DNA of 16,075 nt. Origin: Sphingobacteriales bacterium (lineage in GTDB: Bacteria > Bacteroidota > Bacteroidia > Chitinophagales > Chitinophagaceae). A model generated the notes under the pieces. That model was not told where the DNA came from and did not search any database. It worked only from the letters and a program-made list of their open reading frames with translations. This document shows positions 14,221 to 16,075 of the stretch, piece by piece; position 1 is the stretch's first letter; every line of letters begins with the position of its first letter. The position numbers and the translations under genes are program-made. The stretch covers positions 1-16,075 of the forward strand of contig JAHEFC010000016.1 of the NCBI GenBank assembly GCA_024640385.1, in the 5' to 3' direction.

Positions 14221-14312
14221 CAGAATGCCAGATAGCCAGAATGACAGAGAGGTAGAACTTCTGAATGTCAAACAATCCTTCCTCTCTTACTCTCCGGCTC
14301 TCTGGCCCTCTG
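14221..14312. repeat. Octamer tandem array with inverted copy (period-8 element)
   Basis: The left arm (14221-14252) is four 8-bp units: CAGAATGC, CAGATAGC, CAGAATGA, CAGAGAGG. After a 28-nt spacer, the right arm (14281-14312), read as reverse complement, is CAGAGGGC, CAGAGAGC, CGGAGAGT, AAGAGAGG. Both arms are exactly 32 bp and agree at 24 of 32 positions, unit for unit. The right arm ends two bases from the fabI stop codon (14315-14317). The element lies downstream of fabI and upstream of the candidate promoter of the AsmA-like gene. No T run follows, so it is not a typical terminator. Confidence 0.85.
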
Positions 14313-14314
14313 AA

Positions 14315-15124
14315 TTATTTCTCCATTTGGTTTATCACCGCTTCAGTCACTCCGGTGAAAGAGAAGCCGCCGTCGTGGAACAAATTCTGCATAGTGACCA
14401 TCCTCGTGAGATCCGAGAACATCGTCACACAATAGTTTGCACAGTCTTCTGCACTGGCATTTCCCAGGGGACTCATTTTCTCGGCATATGAGATGAATCC
14501 GTCGAATCCTTTAACGCCGCTTCCTGCCGTTGTTCGGGTGGGCGACTGGGAGATCGTATTCACCCTGACTTTTTTCCTGACGCCATAATGATATCCAAAG
14601 CTGCGGGTCACGCTTTCCAGGAGTGCCTTTGCATCAGCCATTTCATTATAGTCCGGGAATACTCTTTGTGCAGCAATATAGGTCAGGGCAACCACACTGC
14701 CACCTTCATTAAGGGCATCCAACTCCCAGGCGGTGCGGAGCACACGGTGGAGAGACATGGCTGAAATATCAAGGGTCTTTTGGTTGAAACCGTAATCCAT
14801 TTCTGTATAATGCTTGCCTTTCCTAACATTCAGGCTCATACCAATGGAATGAAGTACAAAATCAATTCCGCCGCCAAAATGTTTCATGGACTCTTCGAAG
14901 AGTTTTTTCAGGTCGTCCATATTCACAACATCGGCAGGTATTACAGGAGCATTGACCTGTTTTGCCAATTCGTTGATCTGGCCCATCCTGAGTGCAATTG
15001 GAGCATTGGTGAGTACCAGCTCCGCACCCTGCGCATGACATTGAATAGCGGTTTTCCATGCAATTGATTTTTCGTCAAGCGCACCGAAAATGATCCCTTT
15101 TTTTCCTTTAAGCAGTTGGTTCAT
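14315..15124 (-). CDS. fabI: Enoyl-[acyl-carrier-protein] reductase (NADH) FabI
   Basis: FabI reduces the trans-2-enoyl-ACP double bond, the last step of each fatty-acid elongation cycle, and is the target of triclosan in many bacteria. The 269-residue protein is an atypical short-chain dehydrogenase/reductase. It shows an N-terminal nucleotide-binding segment (GIIFGALDEKSIAW, 10-23), FVLHSIG (89-95), and the FabI-type catalytic tyrosines Y149 and Y159 with K166 (Tyr-x6-Lys), followed by VRVNTISQSPTRT (187-199). It is more distant from the E. coli enzyme in the substrate loop (96-125). The ATG at 15124 is 14 bp after a TACTTTTG element (15146-15139) and 40 bp after the recN stop. Confidence 0.92.
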   Translation of the reverse strand: MNQLLKGKKGIIFGALDEKSIAWKTAIQCHAQGAELVLTNAPIALRMGQINELAKQVNAPVIPADVVNMDDLKKLFEESMKHFGGGIDFVLHSIGMSLNVRKGKHYTEMDYGFNQKTLDISAMSLHRVLRTAWELDALNEGGSVVALTYIAAQRVFPDYNEMADAKALLESVTRSFGYHYGVRKKVRVNTISQSPTRTTAGSGVKGFDGFISYAEKMSPLGNASAEDCANYCVTMFSDLTRMVTMQNLFHDGGFSFTGVTEAVINQMEK

Positions 15125-15138
15125 AATAAGTCAAAATT

Positions 15139-15146
15139 CAAAAGTA
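15139..15146 (-). promoter_or_regulatory. Candidate -7 element of fabI
   Basis: The minus strand reads TACTTTTG, an exact TAnnTTTG match, 14 bp upstream of the fabI ATG in the 40-bp gap after recN. The same placement relative to the start is seen at pckA and the DUF2795-type gene. No TTTG was found at the -33 position, so read-through from recN may also contribute. Confidence 0.4.
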
Positions 15147-15164
15147 AAAAGTAAAAATAGCTAA

Positions 15165-16075
15165 TTATCCCGCACTAATCAGTTCTTTGGCACTTTCAAG
15201 GGCTGCCGGTGAAGGTTTTTCCCCGCTCATCATCCGGGCAATAAACTCTACCCTTTCTTCATCGTTAAGCCTCTTTAACTGGGTTCTGATGGCACCGTTC
15301 ATCTCTTTCTTATAAACAAAATAGTGAGAGTCAGCCCTGGCGGCTATCTGGGCCTGGTGTGTGATGGAGATCACCTGGTGGGAATGACCCATTTCTTTCA
15401 TGAGGATCCCGACCTGCTTCGCAGCTTCGCCACTGATACCAGTGTCTATCTCATCAAATATCATGAGCGGCATGGAAAGCGAACCAGCCACCAGTGTTTT
15501 AATGCATAACAGCAACCTGGAGAACTCGCCCCCGCTGCCCACTTTCCGTAAAGGCTCAAAACGGCCACTTTTATTGGCATCGAAAAGGAATTCAACTTTG
15601 TCGATACCGGAATTGTTCATGTCGGCCTTCTCCAATGAAACTTTTAAAATGGCATTAGGCATGCCCACCCGATTCAAAAGTTTTTTCACATTGGATTCAA
15701 GTTTTTCCACCACAGCACTCCTTCCTTTCGATAATGCATCAGCAAGATCAGAAGCATGCTTCAGCAAACGGTCATGTGCATTTTTCGCTTTTGCGATCTC
15801 ATCATCCAGGTTAAGTACCCTGCTTATATTCTCCCCTATCTGCCGCTGAACCTGCAACAACCCCTCTGTGTCTTTCACACTGTGTTTCTTCATCAGCTTA
15901 TAGCCAAGAGACAACCTGTCATTCACTTCATTCAACCTGGCAGCGTCCATGGAGATGCTTGCAGCCAGGTGATCCGCTTCCGCAGAAACATCTTTCAGTT
16001 CTATCTGTACAGAGCGCAGCCTGTCAGCAAGTGCCTGCAGATCCGGATGAAATTTTGATACCGATTCAAGTGATT
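15165..16075 (-). CDS. recN: DNA repair protein RecN, C-terminal part (runs off the right edge)
   Basis: RecN is an SMC-like ATPase that acts early at DNA double-strand breaks and supports RecA. About 302 C-terminal residues are visible; the N-terminal Walker A half lies outside. The visible part begins with a heptad-rich coiled coil (SLESVSKFHPDLQALADRL and onward). It continues through the returning helix to the C-terminal ATPase lobe: signature KVGSGGEFSRLLLCI, Walker B PLMIFDEIDTGISGE, and the SITHQAQIAA switch-histidine motif. The stop TAA is intact. The frame is open through the edge, so the internal ATG at 15950 is not the start. The signature GSGGEFSR is close to the usual ASGGELSR. 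Confidence 0.95.
   Translation of the reverse strand, partial: SLESVSKFHPDLQALADRLRSVQIELKDVSAEADHLAASISMDAARLNEVNDRLSLGYKLMKKHSVKDTEGLLQVQRQIGENISRVLNLDDEIAKAKNAHDRLLKHASDLADALSKGRSAVVEKLESNVKKLLNRVGMPNAILKVSLEKADMNNSGIDKVEFLFDANKSGRFEPLRKVGSGGEFSRLLLCIKTLVAGSLSMPLMIFDEIDTGISGEAAKQVGILMKEMGHSHQVISITHQAQIAARADSHYFVYKKEMNGAIRTQLKRLNDEERVEFIARMMSGEKPSPAALESAKELISAG

Noticed and set aside
1..16075. A novel defence or mobile-element gene system
   Set aside because: Every gene of appreciable size falls in a recognisable housekeeping family. No nuclease, toxin, reverse transcriptase, integrase or transposase was seen on either strand.

Overview
The window looks like a chromosomal housekeeping stretch from a member of the Bacteroidota, most likely near the Chitinophagaceae. 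The evidence is the recurrent TAnnTTTG promoter element, few obvious Shine-Dalgarno sites, a stand-alone purS, a short RsmI, and a small acidic DUF2795-type protein. The lineage is inferred from protein flavour and promoters, not from a phylogenetic test. No rRNA, tRNA, CRISPR array, transposase or phage gene was seen.

Layout. At the left edge (1-521, minus) is the N-terminal part of a secreted M1-family metallopeptidase. Next comes a tight minus-strand cluster, read right to left: pepP, pssA, purS, rsmI. It has a 10-bp gap, a 4-bp ATGA overlap and a 2-bp gap, so it is probably one operon. A 480-bp divergent intergenic region (3558-4037) separates pepP from pckA (plus). That region holds a large heptamer-based inverted repeat and a set of candidate regulatory sites. 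pckA ends in a clear intrinsic terminator, followed by a 9-bp-period inverted repeat that abuts the stop codon of a deoxynucleoside kinase (minus). trpS (minus) lies upstream of the kinase. gatC (plus) diverges from trpS and is followed by an orphan MacB/LolD-type ABC ATPase and a PduO-type cobalamin adenosyltransferase. lolD (minus) converges on the latter with a 4-bp stop-codon overlap. A small DUF2795-type gene (plus) diverges from lolD and converges, stop codon against stop codon, on a 1274-residue AsmA-like envelope protein (minus). Upstream of that gene are fabI and the C-terminal part of recN, both minus and both with intact stops.

How the genes relate. Most are unlinked core functions: translation (rsmI, gatC, trpS), nucleotide supply (purS, deoxynucleoside kinase), membrane and envelope (pssA, fabI, lolD, the AsmA-like protein), gluconeogenesis (pckA), peptide turnover (pepP, M1 peptidase) and repair (recN). 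No new multi-gene system is evident.

The most unusual content is between the genes. Three clear elements, and a fourth degenerate one, share an architecture but not a sequence. Each is an array of very short tandem units (7, 8 or 9 bp), followed by a 22-28-nt spacer and then the same units inverted. They lie either 24-27 bp upstream of a start codon (pepP, lolD) or directly against a stop codon (deoxynucleoside kinase, fabI). In two cases an open reading frame runs through the element and would mislead start-site calling for the adjacent gene.
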